Assembly (NCBI GenBank): GCA_900319365.1
Contig: ONOE01000002.1
Span: forward strand, 242,426 to 306,425
Direction: 5' to 3'
DNA from: an uncultured bacterium
GTDB lineage: Bacteria > Cyanobacteriota > Vampirovibrionia > Gastranaerophilales > Gastranaerophilaceae
DNA length: 64,000 nt
Shown: positions 15,614-23,983 of the stretch, one piece after another
Position numbering within the stretch: position 1 is the first letter of the stretch
Layout of the letters: each line of letters begins with the position of its first letter
Notes under the pieces: generated by a model
Databases searched by the model: none
Seen by the model: the letters and a program-made list of their open reading frames with translations, nothing else
Told to the model about the DNA's origin: nothing
Position numbers and translations under genes: made by a program

Positions 15614-15802
15614 TTATCCCAACAAGCTTTCCAAAACATCTGCATTTTTCAATGCGCTTGCAGAGCCTTTAATTCTTTGACGGTAGATGTAAGTTCTGAG
15701 TGCTTCTCTGATTAATTCACTTCTTGAACGATTTTCACCCGTTGCTACCTGATCAATTTTGTTTAAAAAATCTTCGGGCATTGAAATTAAAACTCTTGCC
15801 AT
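15614..15802 (-). CDS. Ribbon-helix-helix (CopG/Arc) DNA-binding protein
   Basis: A 62-aa protein with the MetJ/Arc fold pattern: a short strand (RVLISMPEDFLNKIDQVA) followed by two helices (NRSRSELIREALRTYIYRQ). Strong SD AAAGGAG. Such proteins are autoregulators or antitoxins, but no toxin gene lies next to it: 15803-15986 holds no ORF of note on either strand. It may be a free-standing regulator. Confidence 0.75.
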   Translation of the reverse strand: MARVLISMPEDFLNKIDQVATGENRSRSELIREALRTYIYRQRIKGSASALKNADVLESLLG

Positions 15803-15986
15803 ATAAACTCCTTTTTTTTAATTATCTCTTATATCCTTATGTATTAATAAACAATTTCCGCCTTAAAAAAGTGCTAAATTTTATATACAAAGAATATACT
15901 CATTTTTCTCAAATCAGCTCATACCATGGTTTTTAACGATTAAAATTCATCTTTACATAACTTAACAAATAGAGAAATTCGGATTT

Positions 15987-16943
15987 TTAATGCTGCATAA
16001 AAATGGCAAAACATGTTAAGAGCATGAACCATACCGCAATATTACGACAGTACATAAACCTCAAGAAAAACGGTGCATCAGGATTTTTGCCAACAGTTTT
16101 CCAATTATCAAGAGGATAGTGCCAAAATCTGACATTTAAGGATTTTAAATCGTAACTTTTTAGCATGTTTATTAAATCGAATACCATCAAAATTATCGGC
16201 AGGGTTAATAAATAAAACCAATTTCCTGATTTTAGGGCAAACAATATTACGGATAAGTATGCCGCAACATAAAGCAATTCAAAAAATTTGAGAGAATTTT
16301 GCTTTGTTTTCAAAATTGTACAAAGGGTTGTTTTGCCCGAATTTTTATCCTCATCAAAATCCATATACATGTGCGCATACAAAATACTTTCAACAAGCAA
16401 TGCGCAAGGAACGGACAAAATTAAAACATCCCATGAAACGCTTTTTGTCATTACATAATAAACGCCCTCAAACATTAAAGGGCCGTAAGCAAGGATTACC
16501 GCCAAATCGCCGAGACCTTTCGACGAAAGTTTTGAATAAAAAAGTGCAATAGGCAAAACGGCAATGGCAAAAAATATTACCCCTGCACCTGAGCGCAAAA
16601 GCAAAAATCCGCCTATAAGAGCCGCACAAAAAAGCATAGTAAAAATTACATTGCGCAAATCTTCAATTGTTGCCTGACCGTTTCTTAAATATCTGCATTT
16701 TATGCTTTTGGAATTATTAATCTCATCTTGAGATAACCTTTTAAAATCAAAATAATCATCTGATAAATTTGTAGACAGATGAACAAGCAAAATCCCGACA
16801 AGCGAAATAAGACCGTTTAAAATATTTCCGCCGTTTTTAACACCGTAGCAAAAAATTACAAGCCAACTCAAAACCGTAATCGGAACCGAATAAGGTCTGG
16901 CATTTTTATACCAAAATTTAATTTTATCAAAAAATTTCATCAT
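15987..16943 (-). CDS. UbiA-family prenyltransferase
   Basis: A 318-aa polytopic protein with about eight helices and both Asp-rich prenyl-diphosphate motifs: NLSDDYFDFKR (residues 60-70) and DFDEDKNSGKTTL (around 192-204). It looks closest to MenA-like dihydroxynaphthoate prenyltransferases, though no other quinone genes are present in the window. Substrate is therefore uncertain. It overlaps the upstream 74-aa gene by 4 bp (ATGA), which overlaps the ROK kinase gene: a tight three-gene minus-strand operon. Confidence 0.82.
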   Translation of the reverse strand: MMKFFDKIKFWYKNARPYSVPITVLSWLVIFCYGVKNGGNILNGLISLVGILLVHLSTNLSDDYFDFKRLSQDEINNSKSIKCRYLRNGQATIEDLRNVIFTMLFCAALIGGFLLLRSGAGVIFFAIAVLPIALFYSKLSSKGLGDLAVILAYGPLMFEGVYYVMTKSVSWDVLILSVPCALLVESILYAHMYMDFDEDKNSGKTTLCTILKTKQNSLKFFELLYVAAYLSVILFALKSGNWFYLLTLPIILMVFDLINMLKSYDLKSLNVRFWHYPLDNWKTVGKNPDAPFFLRFMYCRNIAVWFMLLTCFAIFMQH

Positions 16944-17164
16944 AGCGAAAGAATGTTATTTATCGCAACAACCGTTTCGTAGCCTGCACCCGCTTCAAGA
17001 AGTTCTTCTGCATTTATCCCGAACATCGTAATATAACTTTTTGCCTGCGCAATATCTGAATTATTCAATGCTTGAGCAGCAGAATCAATAGCTTCGCTGC
17101 GATTAATCTTTCGCATACGATCGTTTATACCTTTTCTGAGTATTCTTGACTTTGACTTGCCCAT
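16940..17164 (-). CDS. Small unknown protein in the ROK kinase/UbiA operon
   Basis: A 74-aa protein, basic at the N-terminus (MGKSKSRILRKGINDRMRKI) and then mostly helical with an Asn/Ala-rich middle. I do not recognise a family. It is coupled at both ends by start/stop overlaps to the ROK kinase and the UbiA-family gene, which strongly supports real translation. No transmembrane segment. Confidence 0.7.
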   Translation of the reverse strand: MGKSKSRILRKGINDRMRKINRSEAIDSAAQALNNSDIAQAKSYITMFGINAEELLEAGAGYETVVAINNILSL

Positions 17165-18042
17165 TATTTGCCTGCCTTTTCAAGAGCAAGAATTGCAGCA
17201 CCTATCATACCCGAATAATTTCCCGCCGTAGCTTTCAGAACTTTTGTAGGCGTTGTTACAATTTCTTTATTAACTTTCTGCTCAACTAAATCTGTTTGAA
17301 CAAATTGTGCCATAGACCCGGACAAAACAACGCAATCAGGGTCAAAAATGTTTGCAAGTCCGATAATGCCGATTGTTATGTCATCTTGCCAACGGTTAAA
17401 GATTTCAAGCATTTGTTTATCGTTTTTCTTAACGCCGTCTATGACATCATAAGTCGTGATATCAGGGTTGTGGGTATATTCTTCTGCCGTCAATTTCAAG
17501 CCTTTACCCGATGCATAGATTTCAAAACAATCCCACGATCCGCAGGTACACTTGCGGCGTTTATCACAATACATTTTAAAATGCATTTCGCCTGCTGCGC
17601 CGTTTTTGCCCTTTAAAATTCTACCGTCAACTATAATTCCTCCACCAACACCCGTTCCGAGCGTAAGCATAACAGAATTTTTACATCCTTTTGATGCGCC
17701 GATTTTATACTCTGCCCAAGCAGCGCAATTTGCATCATTCTCAACAAATACGAGCTTGCTTGATAATTTGGCAAACGGCATTTTCGGATATCCTTTTGCG
17801 ATATTTCCCGTAGAACCTAATATTCCGTTATTTTGATTGTTTACCGCACCGCATGTTGAAAACGCAATTACATCAACCTCATTTTCATAAGCTTTTATAA
17901 TTCTTTCAAACAAATATTTTATTTCTTCATAAGTTTGCGGAGTATGATTTTTTTCAATCTCAGAAATTATTTTGCCTGTTTCATCAATAATTGCGGAATA
18001 AATTTTTGTTCCACCCACATCAAGCGCCAATGCTTTTTTCAT
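17164..18042 (-). CDS. ROK-family sugar kinase (glucokinase/ManNAc-kinase type)
   Basis: A 292-aa ROK protein. It has the N-terminal phosphate motif LDVGGTKIYSAIIDE, the ExGH-like region MHFKMYCDKRR, the zinc-binding cysteines CTCGSWDCFE, and the adenosine site TLGTGVGGGIIVDGRI. ROK kinases phosphorylate glucose, N-acetylmannosamine or N-acetylglucosamine in the cytosol. nanE at 19794 makes ManNAc kinase (NanK) a possible role, but the two genes are separated by HigBA and an unknown, and glucokinase is equally likely. No HTH domain, so an enzyme rather than a NagC-like regulator. Confidence 0.88.
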   Translation of the reverse strand: MKKALALDVGGTKIYSAIIDETGKIISEIEKNHTPQTYEEIKYLFERIIKAYENEVDVIAFSTCGAVNNQNNGILGSTGNIAKGYPKMPFAKLSSKLVFVENDANCAAWAEYKIGASKGCKNSVMLTLGTGVGGGIIVDGRILKGKNGAAGEMHFKMYCDKRRKCTCGSWDCFEIYASGKGLKLTAEEYTHNPDITTYDVIDGVKKNDKQMLEIFNRWQDDITIGIIGLANIFDPDCVVLSGSMAQFVQTDLVEQKVNKEIVTTPTKVLKATAGNYSGMIGAAILALEKAGK

Positions 18043-18119
18043 TTTACCGTACTTTCTTCTTTTTTAGACTAATATGCCTTTTAATATAATTATATTAAAT
18101 CCAAAAATTTTAGCAAATA

Positions 18120-18404
18120 TTACCCGTACAAAACCTGAACATTATCAAGATTTGTCGTTTGCTTTGCCTGCCATAAATCATACTGAGTTTGCAAATCAAG
18201 CCAAAATTGAGCATCAGAATTAAAAGCTTTTGCAATTTTTAAAGCCATTGCAGGTGTGATTGAAGCTTTGCCGTTTATGATATCGTATATGGTTTTTCTT
18301 GATACTCCGAGTTTTAGAGCAACTTCTGCTACAGACAAATGCAACTCATCTATATAACCTGTTTTTAAAATTTTTCCTGGGTGGGCAGGATTAAACATTT
18401 CCAT
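18120..18404 (-). CDS. higA: HigA-family antitoxin
   Basis: About 94 aa from the ATG at 18404, preceded by AAAGGATAT. Longer in-frame starts reach back into higB and are unlikely. It opens with MEMFNPAHPGKILKTGYIDE and carries an XRE helix-turn-helix (LSVAEVALKLGVSRKTIYDI, then NGKASITPAMALKIAKAF), the hallmark of plasmid-type HigA. It neutralises HigB and should repress the shared promoter. It follows higB by 25 bp, the toxin-first order typical of higBA. Confidence 0.9.
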   Translation of the reverse strand: MEMFNPAHPGKILKTGYIDELHLSVAEVALKLGVSRKTIYDIINGKASITPAMALKIAKAFNSDAQFWLDLQTQYDLWQAKQTTNLDNVQVLYG

Positions 18405-18429
18405 AGTTTTTATATCCTTTCTTGTTATT

Positions 18430-18714
18430 TTAATGATAATCTTGATAGTCGACAATATATATATCTTGCGTGGTTTCGTCAAATTTGAAAGTTATTCGCC
18501 AATTCGCCTGAACGGTAACAGACCATAAATTGCTCATATCGCCCTTTAACCGATGCAGCCTGAATGCGGGGATATTAAGTTGTTCAATGCGAGTTGTTCT
18601 GTTCATTGCAGTCAGGATTAAATTAATTTTTTCTGCGTGTATAGCTTGAATACCTTTTGTATTGCCTGTAAGGAAAAATTGTTTTAATCCTGACTGCTTG
18701 AAACTTTTTATCAT
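18430..18714 (-). CDS. higB: HigB-family mRNA interferase toxin (RelE superfamily)
   Basis: About 94 aa from the ATG at 18714: MIKSFKQSGLKQFFLTGNTK, then KGDMSNLWSVTVQANWRITF and DIYIVDYQDYH at the C-terminus. These are RelE/HigB hallmarks, with the catalytic basic/aromatic residues in the last segments. It would cleave mRNA on the ribosome. A longer ORF back to 18756 would cross its own promoter. No Shine-Dalgarno is present, and the consensus promoter places the transcription start at the A of the ATG, so translation is likely leaderless. Confidence 0.9.
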   Translation of the reverse strand: MIKSFKQSGLKQFFLTGNTKGIQAIHAEKINLILTAMNRTTRIEQLNIPAFRLHRLKGDMSNLWSVTVQANWRITFKFDETTQDIYIVDYQDYH

Positions 18715-18720
18715 ACTAAT

Positions 18721-18750
18721 ATTATAACTTGTCATTTGTATATTGTCAAG
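18721..18750 (-). promoter_or_regulatory. Consensus promoter and candidate HigA operator of higBA
   Basis: On the minus strand TTGACA (18749-18744), a 17-bp spacer and TATAAT (18726-18721) form a perfect sigma-70 promoter, 6 nt before the higB ATG. The imperfect palindrome CTTGTCA...TTGTCAAG (18728-18750) covers the -35 and spacer, a natural site for autorepression by HigA. Confidence 0.8.
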
Positions 18751-18883
18751 TAACACTATACAGATAAGAAAATCATTAAGAATTGTAAAATATGTACTAA
18801 AACATGCGCAAACTCACGCTTTTACCTGTTTTATTATCATCAAAGTAACAGAAATTACGCAATATGTGTAGGAAGGAAAAAAT

Positions 18884-19555
18884 ATGAACGACAATTCAGC
18901 ATTAGGTGTAGGCTTAGGGATGTCAGCATTAGGAGCTGCAGCTACATATCACAACTCAAAGATGAACAAAAATACTTTAAAATTTATGACGGGAAATACC
19001 AGAGCAGCTATTAATAATTTGGATAAAAACCAATTATTAGATGACACATTTAAAAAAGAACAAAAAGCTGCACTTTATAAACAAGCAGAAAACATAGTTG
19101 AAACAAAAAATCTCTACAAAAAGAATAAGATATACTTAAAACAAGGTGTTGTTTTAGGAACCGTACTTGTTGCATGCGGTGCTATTGTAAATGCTGCTAA
19201 CAATCATCAAAGAGCAACTTCTGCAAACAACGCAACTACAGACAAGGGCAATGAATATACAAAAGTAAATATGGGCAAAAAGCTCGGCGCAATTTTAGGT
19301 GCCGTAGCAGCTGTAGGCATAATGGCAGCTAATAAAGCCATTATGAAACCGTTTAACAAAATTCAAAAAGAAAACTTGAAAAACCTTGAAGAATTTGCAG
19401 GCAAAGACATTGCTAAATTGTTGAAAAAATCAGGTCATCTTGCAATGGCACTTACGGTAGCCGCAAACGCTGTAGGCGGTTTGGCATTAGGCGCTATAGC
19501 AGATAAGATTTCAAATCACAAAGCTGCAAAAGCTGCAGATAAAGCTGTCGCATAA
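18884..19555 (+). CDS. Unknown Ala-rich membrane protein
   Basis: A 223-aa protein with four hydrophobic Ala/Gly-rich segments: ALGVGLGMSALGAAATY near the N-terminus, GVVLGTVLVACGAIVNAA, KLGAILGAVAAVGIMAA and MALTVAANAVGGLALGAIA. They are separated by Lys/Asn-rich polar linkers. SD GGAAGG upstream. No family recognised. Such Ala-rich, lineage-specific proteins recur in the window (49741 gene). A terminator follows, so it is monocistronic. Confidence 0.7.
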   Translation: MNDNSALGVGLGMSALGAAATYHNSKMNKNTLKFMTGNTRAAINNLDKNQLLDDTFKKEQKAALYKQAENIVETKNLYKKNKIYLKQGVVLGTVLVACGAIVNAANNHQRATSANNATTDKGNEYTKVNMGKKLGAILGAVAAVGIMAANKAIMKPFNKIQKENLKNLEEFAGKDIAKLLKKSGHLAMALTVAANAVGGLALGAIADKISNHKAAKAADKAVA

Positions 19556-19580
19556 TTAAGCACATAAATAATTTTTTAAA

Positions 19581-19619
19581 ACAATCGGAAACGCATCAGG
19601 CTTTTTCCGATTGTTTTTT
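19581..19619 (+). terminator. Rho-independent terminator
   Basis: AACAATCGGAAA hairpin with TTTCCGATTGTT followed by TTTT, directly after the 18884-19555 gene. Confidence 0.85.
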
Positions 19620-19638
19620 GTATTGAGTATATATAATT

Positions 19639-19788
19639 TTACTTTGCATTTTTGACAAACTTATCGGCGGGGAATGCATTTAAATCTGCTTTTTGAGCCA
19701 TTTTAAGTTTTTGATTGTATTCCATAATCTTTACCAAGTTTTTAAATCTGTCATAATTTGACATAGGTTTTAACGGAAATATTTTCAT
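19639..19788 (-). CDS. Small unknown protein (49 aa) coupled to nanE
   Basis: An ATG at 19788 opens a 49-codon ORF (MKIFPLKPMSNYDRFKNLVK, then mostly Lys/Ala/Asn) ending TAA at 19639-19641. Its Shine-Dalgarno (AGAGGATAG) overlaps the nanE stop codon, and the start is 5 nt beyond that stop, so translation is probably coupled. Composition is soluble and helical. No homologue recognised. The ORF is shorter than usual calling cut-offs, but SD placement makes it credible. Confidence 0.6.
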   Translation of the reverse strand: MKIFPLKPMSNYDRFKNLVKIMEYNQKLKMAQKADLNAFPADKFVKNAK

Positions 19789-19793
19789 AATTA

Positions 19794-20483
19794 CTATCCT
19801 CTGAATACAAATCTTTTTGTTATTAATTGAGGTCTTGTTATGGCGGAGCCAATTACAACGGAATGTGCACCGAGTTCTAATGCGTGATCAACCTGTTCGG
19901 GTTCCCAGATACGTCCTTCAAGTATCACGGGCATATTTGTTTCGTGGACAAGTTTTTCAAGCAATTCAAAATCAGGTTTACCGACAGGAGATGAAGCAGA
20001 TTCAAGCGTATACCCCGCAAGCGTGGTTGATAAAATATCGGCTCCGAGTCCTTTTGCTTTAACTCCTTCTTCTACCGTACTGATATCTGCCATAGCAAGT
20101 CTTTTATTTATATGGACATATTTTATTAAATCAACAAGCTTTTCATTATGCGGTCTTGGTCTTTGCGTGCCGTCAAAAGCGACGATATCAGCGCCCGCAT
20201 GAATTACGTCAAGTACATCTTTAACGGTCGGCGTGATATACACGATTTCTTTGTAATTCGACGGAATCCTGTCTGGCTTTGTAATTCCTATAACAGGAAC
20301 TTTAAAGAGTTTTTTTGCATTTTTAATATCTCTTATCCCTGCTACACGCAAGCCGCCTGCGCCGCCGTTTATTACGCTTTGCATCATAGCCGTCATACAG
20401 CTTTCAAGGTACAAAGGTTCTGACGGCATAGCCTGTACCGATACAATAACTGTTTGTTTAATTTTGTCTAAAATATTATCCAT
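19794..20483 (-). CDS. nanE: N-acetylmannosamine-6-phosphate 2-epimerase
   Basis: A 229-aa TIM-barrel epimerase with family segments VSVQAMPSEPLYLESCM, GGAGGLRVAGIRDIK, VIGITKPD, GADIVAFDGTQRPRP (catalytic region) and VILEGRIWEPEQVDHALELG. It interconverts ManNAc-6-P and GlcNAc-6-P. nanA and nanT are not in the window, so the role may be amino-sugar recycling or synthesis of ManNAc-containing polymers rather than sialic-acid catabolism. A ROK kinase encoded at 17164 could supply the ManNAc-6-P. Confidence 0.92.
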   Translation of the reverse strand: MDNILDKIKQTVIVSVQAMPSEPLYLESCMTAMMQSVINGGAGGLRVAGIRDIKNAKKLFKVPVIGITKPDRIPSNYKEIVYITPTVKDVLDVIHAGADIVAFDGTQRPRPHNEKLVDLIKYVHINKRLAMADISTVEEGVKAKGLGADILSTTLAGYTLESASSPVGKPDFELLEKLVHETNMPVILEGRIWEPEQVDHALELGAHSVVIGSAITRPQLITKRFVFRG

Positions 20484-20594
20484 AACAACACTATTATATC
20501 TTAAATATAAAATATTAGCGATTGTTCGTAAATAATTGTGTACTTATCGGGGGTTATTATGTTATAATGATTTTACATTGAAAAGGGGAAAATT

Positions 20595-21923
20595 ATGAAA
20601 AAAACATTGATAAAATATCCGTTTTTAACTCAAGATGCAGAAGTTTACGAAAATGATAACGGTCATAAAATAGTTTTAGCACATAAAGAAGGCGAAATGG
20701 TTAGCGTTTCTTCATGGGTTAAAACGGGTTCAATAAATGAAGATGACGAAAACAACGGTATTTCTCATTTTTTGGAACACTTAATGTTTAAAGGTACCCA
20801 CAGGCATAAAGTCGGCGAATTTGACAGAATGCTTGAATCTAAAGGCGCAATTGTTAACGCCGCTACATGGAAAGATTATACATTCTTTTATATAACCTTG
20901 CCGAAAGGTGAAAATAACAAATATTTTGATTTGGCAATCGATTTACATGCAGATATGATGATGGATCCCGTTTTTCCCGCAGAAGAACTCGGTGCACCGT
21001 TTGATATAAACGATAAAACCGTAACAGACAAAAGAGAACGCCATGTTGTAATAGAAGAAATAAGAATGCGCAAAGATCAACCGTGGACACAGGTTTATAA
21101 CATTTGTAACTACAATATGTATACAAAACACCCTTATAAACGTGATGTTATCGGCACGCCCGAAATTATTTCAAGACTGACAAAAGAAGATGTGGATAAT
21201 TATTACAGAACATTCTACACGCCTAAAAACGTTACAACAATTGTTGTAGGCGATTTTGACCATGAAGAAGTTTTAAATAAAATCGTTTCAAAATTCACAT
21301 TTCCGAACAGACACGAGTCAGAACCCAGAGTTTATGAATTGGATAAACCCGTTCAAGCAACCAAATACATTGAAACAAAATCCAATGTCCAAACTTCTTA
21401 TGCAATGTTTGGTTGGCTCGGTCCAAGAGCCTGCGAGCTTAAAGATTCAATCTGCCTTGATTTAATCAGCATAATCTTTGGCGACGGCGTAAGTTCAAGA
21501 TTACAACAGAATTTAATCGAAAAAATGCAAGATAAAATTTTCAATGTTGTATCAACCGAGCATTACCAATTCAGGGACGGAAACAATTTCTTTATTCAGG
21601 CTAATTTTAAACCCGAAGCAAAAGACAAAGCCATTGAACTTTTGAAAAAAGAATTGCAGAATTTAACCGATGCTCCGATTACCGGAGAAGAACTTTTAAA
21701 ATCTAAAAAACGTATTAAATCAAGATTTGCAAGCGATGCGGAAACAGTATCAGAAATCGGCGAGAATATAGGTTACTACGAAACAGTATGCGGAAGTTTA
21801 AAACTCATTGAAGATTATTTGAGAGATCTTGAAAGTATTACACTTGAAGATTTGAATAACACAATTCACAAATATCTTTCAATTGACAATGCGGTAATAT
21901 CCGTTTTAGTACCGGAGAAATAA
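20595..21923 (+). CDS. M16-family zinc peptidase (processing-peptidase type)
   Basis: A 442-aa M16B peptidase. The inverted zinc motif HFLEHLMFKGT (HxxEH) lies near residue 59, with a downstream Glu about 76 residues later (RHVVIEEIRM). The C-terminal half has the typical R/Y substrate region (ISIIFGDGVSSRLQQNLIEK). No signal peptide is seen, so it is probably cytosolic and acts as a homodimer or single clam-shell. SD AAAAGGGG. The UDG gene starts 1 nt after its stop. Confidence 0.93.
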   Translation: MKKTLIKYPFLTQDAEVYENDNGHKIVLAHKEGEMVSVSSWVKTGSINEDDENNGISHFLEHLMFKGTHRHKVGEFDRMLESKGAIVNAATWKDYTFFYITLPKGENNKYFDLAIDLHADMMMDPVFPAEELGAPFDINDKTVTDKRERHVVIEEIRMRKDQPWTQVYNICNYNMYTKHPYKRDVIGTPEIISRLTKEDVDNYYRTFYTPKNVTTIVVGDFDHEEVLNKIVSKFTFPNRHESEPRVYELDKPVQATKYIETKSNVQTSYAMFGWLGPRACELKDSICLDLISIIFGDGVSSRLQQNLIEKMQDKIFNVVSTEHYQFRDGNNFFIQANFKPEAKDKAIELLKKELQNLTDAPITGEELLKSKKRIKSRFASDAETVSEIGENIGYYETVCGSLKLIEDYLRDLESITLEDLNNTIHKYLSIDNAVISVLVPEK

Positions 21924-21924
21924 A

Positions 21925-22512
21925 TTGACGGACTTTGAGCAAAAACTTAAACCGATTTATGAAAAATGTTTGCATTGCGAAAAATGTTCATTGTGCAAAA
22001 GCAGGACAAATATTGTTTTTAGCGCAGGGGTGCCAAATTCAAAATTAATGCTGATCGGAGAAGCTCCGGGATATTATGAAGATATGGAAGGTGAACCGTT
22101 TGTCGGAAAAGCGGGACAGCTCTTAGACAAGATCTTGGGCTGTGTAGGATTTTCGAGAAAAGAAAACATCTACATTTGCAACACCCTGAAATGCCGCCCG
22201 CCTCAAAATCGAGATCCTTTACCGGAAGAAAAAGCCGCATGCAAGGAATACTTAGATAAACAAATTGAAATTCTGAAGCCCAGAATCATTTTGCTTTGCG
22301 GGAAAGTCGCCGCATATTCATTTATTGATACAAAATCAGGAATAACCAAACTTCGAGGCAAATGGTACGAGGGACCGTATTTTTCTAAGATGATGCCGAT
22401 TTTTCATCCATCTTATCTTTTGAGAAACGATTCAAGAGAAAAAGGCTCGCCAAAATGGCTTATGTGGCAGGATATAAAAGAGGTTCGCAGAGTATACGAT
22501 CAGATGAGATAA
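21925..22512 (+). CDS. Uracil-DNA glycosylase, family 4 (4Fe-4S)
   Basis: A 195-aa UDG4 with a TTG start, overlapping no other gene and preceded by GGAGAAATAA. Iron-sulfur cysteines occur in CEKC/CSLC near the N-terminus and in CNTLKCRPPQNRDP and AACKEY. Motif A is LIGEAPGYYEDMEGEPFVGKAG and motif B is IFHPSYLLRN. It removes uracil from DNA. Close spacing to the M16 peptidase suggests co-transcription without an obvious functional link. Confidence 0.94.
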   Translation: MTDFEQKLKPIYEKCLHCEKCSLCKSRTNIVFSAGVPNSKLMLIGEAPGYYEDMEGEPFVGKAGQLLDKILGCVGFSRKENIYICNTLKCRPPQNRDPLPEEKAACKEYLDKQIEILKPRIILLCGKVAAYSFIDTKSGITKLRGKWYEGPYFSKMMPIFHPSYLLRNDSREKGSPKWLMWQDIKEVRRVYDQMR

Positions 22513-22547
22513 AGACATAAATTTTTGTGTAAAGTTTTGTCCTTATC

Positions 22548-22575
22548 TTGCAAAACGCTCATTATCTGCTATAAT
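22548..22575 (+). promoter_or_regulatory. Sigma-70 promoter of the reverse rubrerythrin gene
   Basis: TTGCAA (22548-22553), 16-bp spacer, TATAAT (22570-22575), about 30 nt before the ATG at 22606, which has AAAGGTGG upstream. Confidence 0.7.
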
Positions 22576-22605
22576 GGAACAATAATAAAGAAAGGTGGTT
22601 ATATT

Positions 22606-23145
22606 ATGAAATATGTATGTACTGTATGTGGATGGACAACTGAAACAGACACTATGCCTGCTAAATGCCCTATTTGCGGAGCTACAATATTTAAAGCTAT
22701 CGGAGCAGACGGAAAAGTTTATGCTTGCGAACATAGAGTAGGCGATGGCAAAGTTGATGATAAAGAAGTTATGGACGGATTGAGAGCTAACTTCACGGGG
22801 GAATGCTCTGAAGTAGGTATGTACCTTGCTATGGCAAGAGTTGCAGAAAGAGAAGGATATCCCGAAATTTCCGAAGCATATAAAAGATATGCTTATGAAG
22901 AAGCTGAACATGCTTCTAAATTTGCTGAATTGCTCGGCGAAGTCGTAACGGATTCTACCAAGAAAAATCTTGAACTTCGTGCTGAAGCTGAATTTGGTGC
23001 TTGCGAAGGCAAATTAGCATTAGCAAAAAGAGCTAAAGAATTAGGCTATGACGCAATTCACGATACGGTTCACGAAATGGCTAAAGATGAGGCTCGCCAC
23101 GGCAGAGGTTTTGACGGCCTTTTGAAACGCTATTTCGGAGAATAA
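22606..23145 (+). CDS. Reverse rubrerythrin (rubredoxin domain first), NADH peroxidase
   Basis: 179 aa from the ATG at 22606. In-frame codons back to 22525 contain the promoter and are not coding. The N-terminal rubredoxin-like domain has CTVCG and CPICGA. The ferritin-like di-iron domain follows with [33 protein letters not shown] and a C-terminal DEARHGRGF. This rubredoxin-first order matches clostridial reverse rubrerythrins, which reduce H2O2 and O2 with NADH through a rubredoxin path. A monocistronic oxidative-stress gene by its own promoter. Confidence 0.9.
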   Translation: MKYVCTVCGWTTETDTMPAKCPICGATIFKAIGADGKVYACEHRVGDGKVDDKEVMDGLRANFTGECSEVGMYLAMARVAEREGYPEISEAYKRYAYEEAEHASKFAELLGEVVTDSTKKNLELRAEAEFGACEGKLALAKRAKELGYDAIHDTVHEMAKDEARHGRGFDGLLKRYFGE

Positions 23146-23271
23146 AGATAATATTAAATTGAAAGCGGGAAGTTGAAAAATTATTTTCAATTTTCCCCCT
23201 TATCAATTTTCAGTTTGTTATCAATCGTTTACATGATTACACTTTTTGGGAATTTATGGTAAGTTATAATT

Positions 23272-23955
23272 ATGAGAAAAAAAAGAAATAATGATAAATT
23301 AAAAATTATTTTATTTATTAGTGCAATTGTTATAGTATTGTTGGCTGCAGCATTCGGAATATCAAAAATAAAGGTTGATGATTTTCACAAAGCATCCGTT
23401 ATATTTGTTGTAGATGCATCAGCTTCAAACCAAAAAGATTTACCGAAACAAACGGCAGTTTTAAAGCAGTTATGTTCAATGCTTGACCCGGATGATCAAA
23501 TTAAAATTTTACGTGTATCCGAAAGCTCCTATATTATTTACGAAGGTTCACCTCAATCGACTTCGGAAATTCGTAAGGCTATGAAAAAATTTACTCAATA
23601 TGATAAACACGAATATGGCACCGCTTACGGTCTTTCTTTAAAGAAAGCTTTCAATCATTCTTTGAACTTGTATAAAGAGGGCTATATTCCGTCAGTTGTT
23701 GTTATCGGAGATTTGGCAGATGAGGGAAATCCCGCATACCAAATCAACTGGAACACATTCCCGTCTGACGTTTCCCAAATGGTTAAAGAAACAGACGGCA
23801 AGTTTTCTATGATGTTTTTATACGCATCTCCCGAGAAATTGGATTTTGTAAAAGAAAAATTAAATCCCGTTTTAGGCGAGCAAAAACTTATCATAGGCAA
23901 CGAAACGGCAGCAGCAAGAGTTTTGAGCAGATTTTTAGCAGCTATCGGCAGATAA
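23272..23955 (+). CDS. Membrane-anchored von Willebrand factor A-like protein
   Basis: A 227-aa protein with an N-terminal transmembrane anchor (residues 11-30, IILFISAIVIVLLAAAFG) and a periplasmic or external alpha/beta domain that starts SVIFVVDASASNQKD. DASAS corresponds to the MIDAS DxSxS of VWA domains. GTAYGLSL and VVVIGDLADEG could provide the remaining metal-site Thr and Asp. It is the first gene of a compact three-gene plus-strand operon. TATAAT lies almost directly at the start, and no SD is evident. VWA assignment is moderately confident. Confidence 0.75.
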   Translation: MRKKRNNDKLKIILFISAIVIVLLAAAFGISKIKVDDFHKASVIFVVDASASNQKDLPKQTAVLKQLCSMLDPDDQIKILRVSESSYIIYEGSPQSTSEIRKAMKKFTQYDKHEYGTAYGLSLKKAFNHSLNLYKEGYIPSVVVIGDLADEGNPAYQINWNTFPSDVSQMVKETDGKFSMMFLYASPEKLDFVKEKLNPVLGEQKLIIGNETAAARVLSRFLAAIGR

Positions 23956-23983
23956 TAAAAAATAATTAGGAGAAAAATTTAAG

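Noticed and set aside
18405..18482. N-terminal extension of HigA
   Set aside because: It overlaps higB and precedes a well-placed SD and the usual HigA start at 18404.
18715..18756. N-terminal extension of HigB
   Set aside because: It lies within the consensus promoter, upstream of the predicted transcription start.
22525..22605. N-terminal extension of the reverse rubrerythrin
   Set aside because: It contains the -35 and -10 boxes, and the domain starts at 22606 behind an SD.
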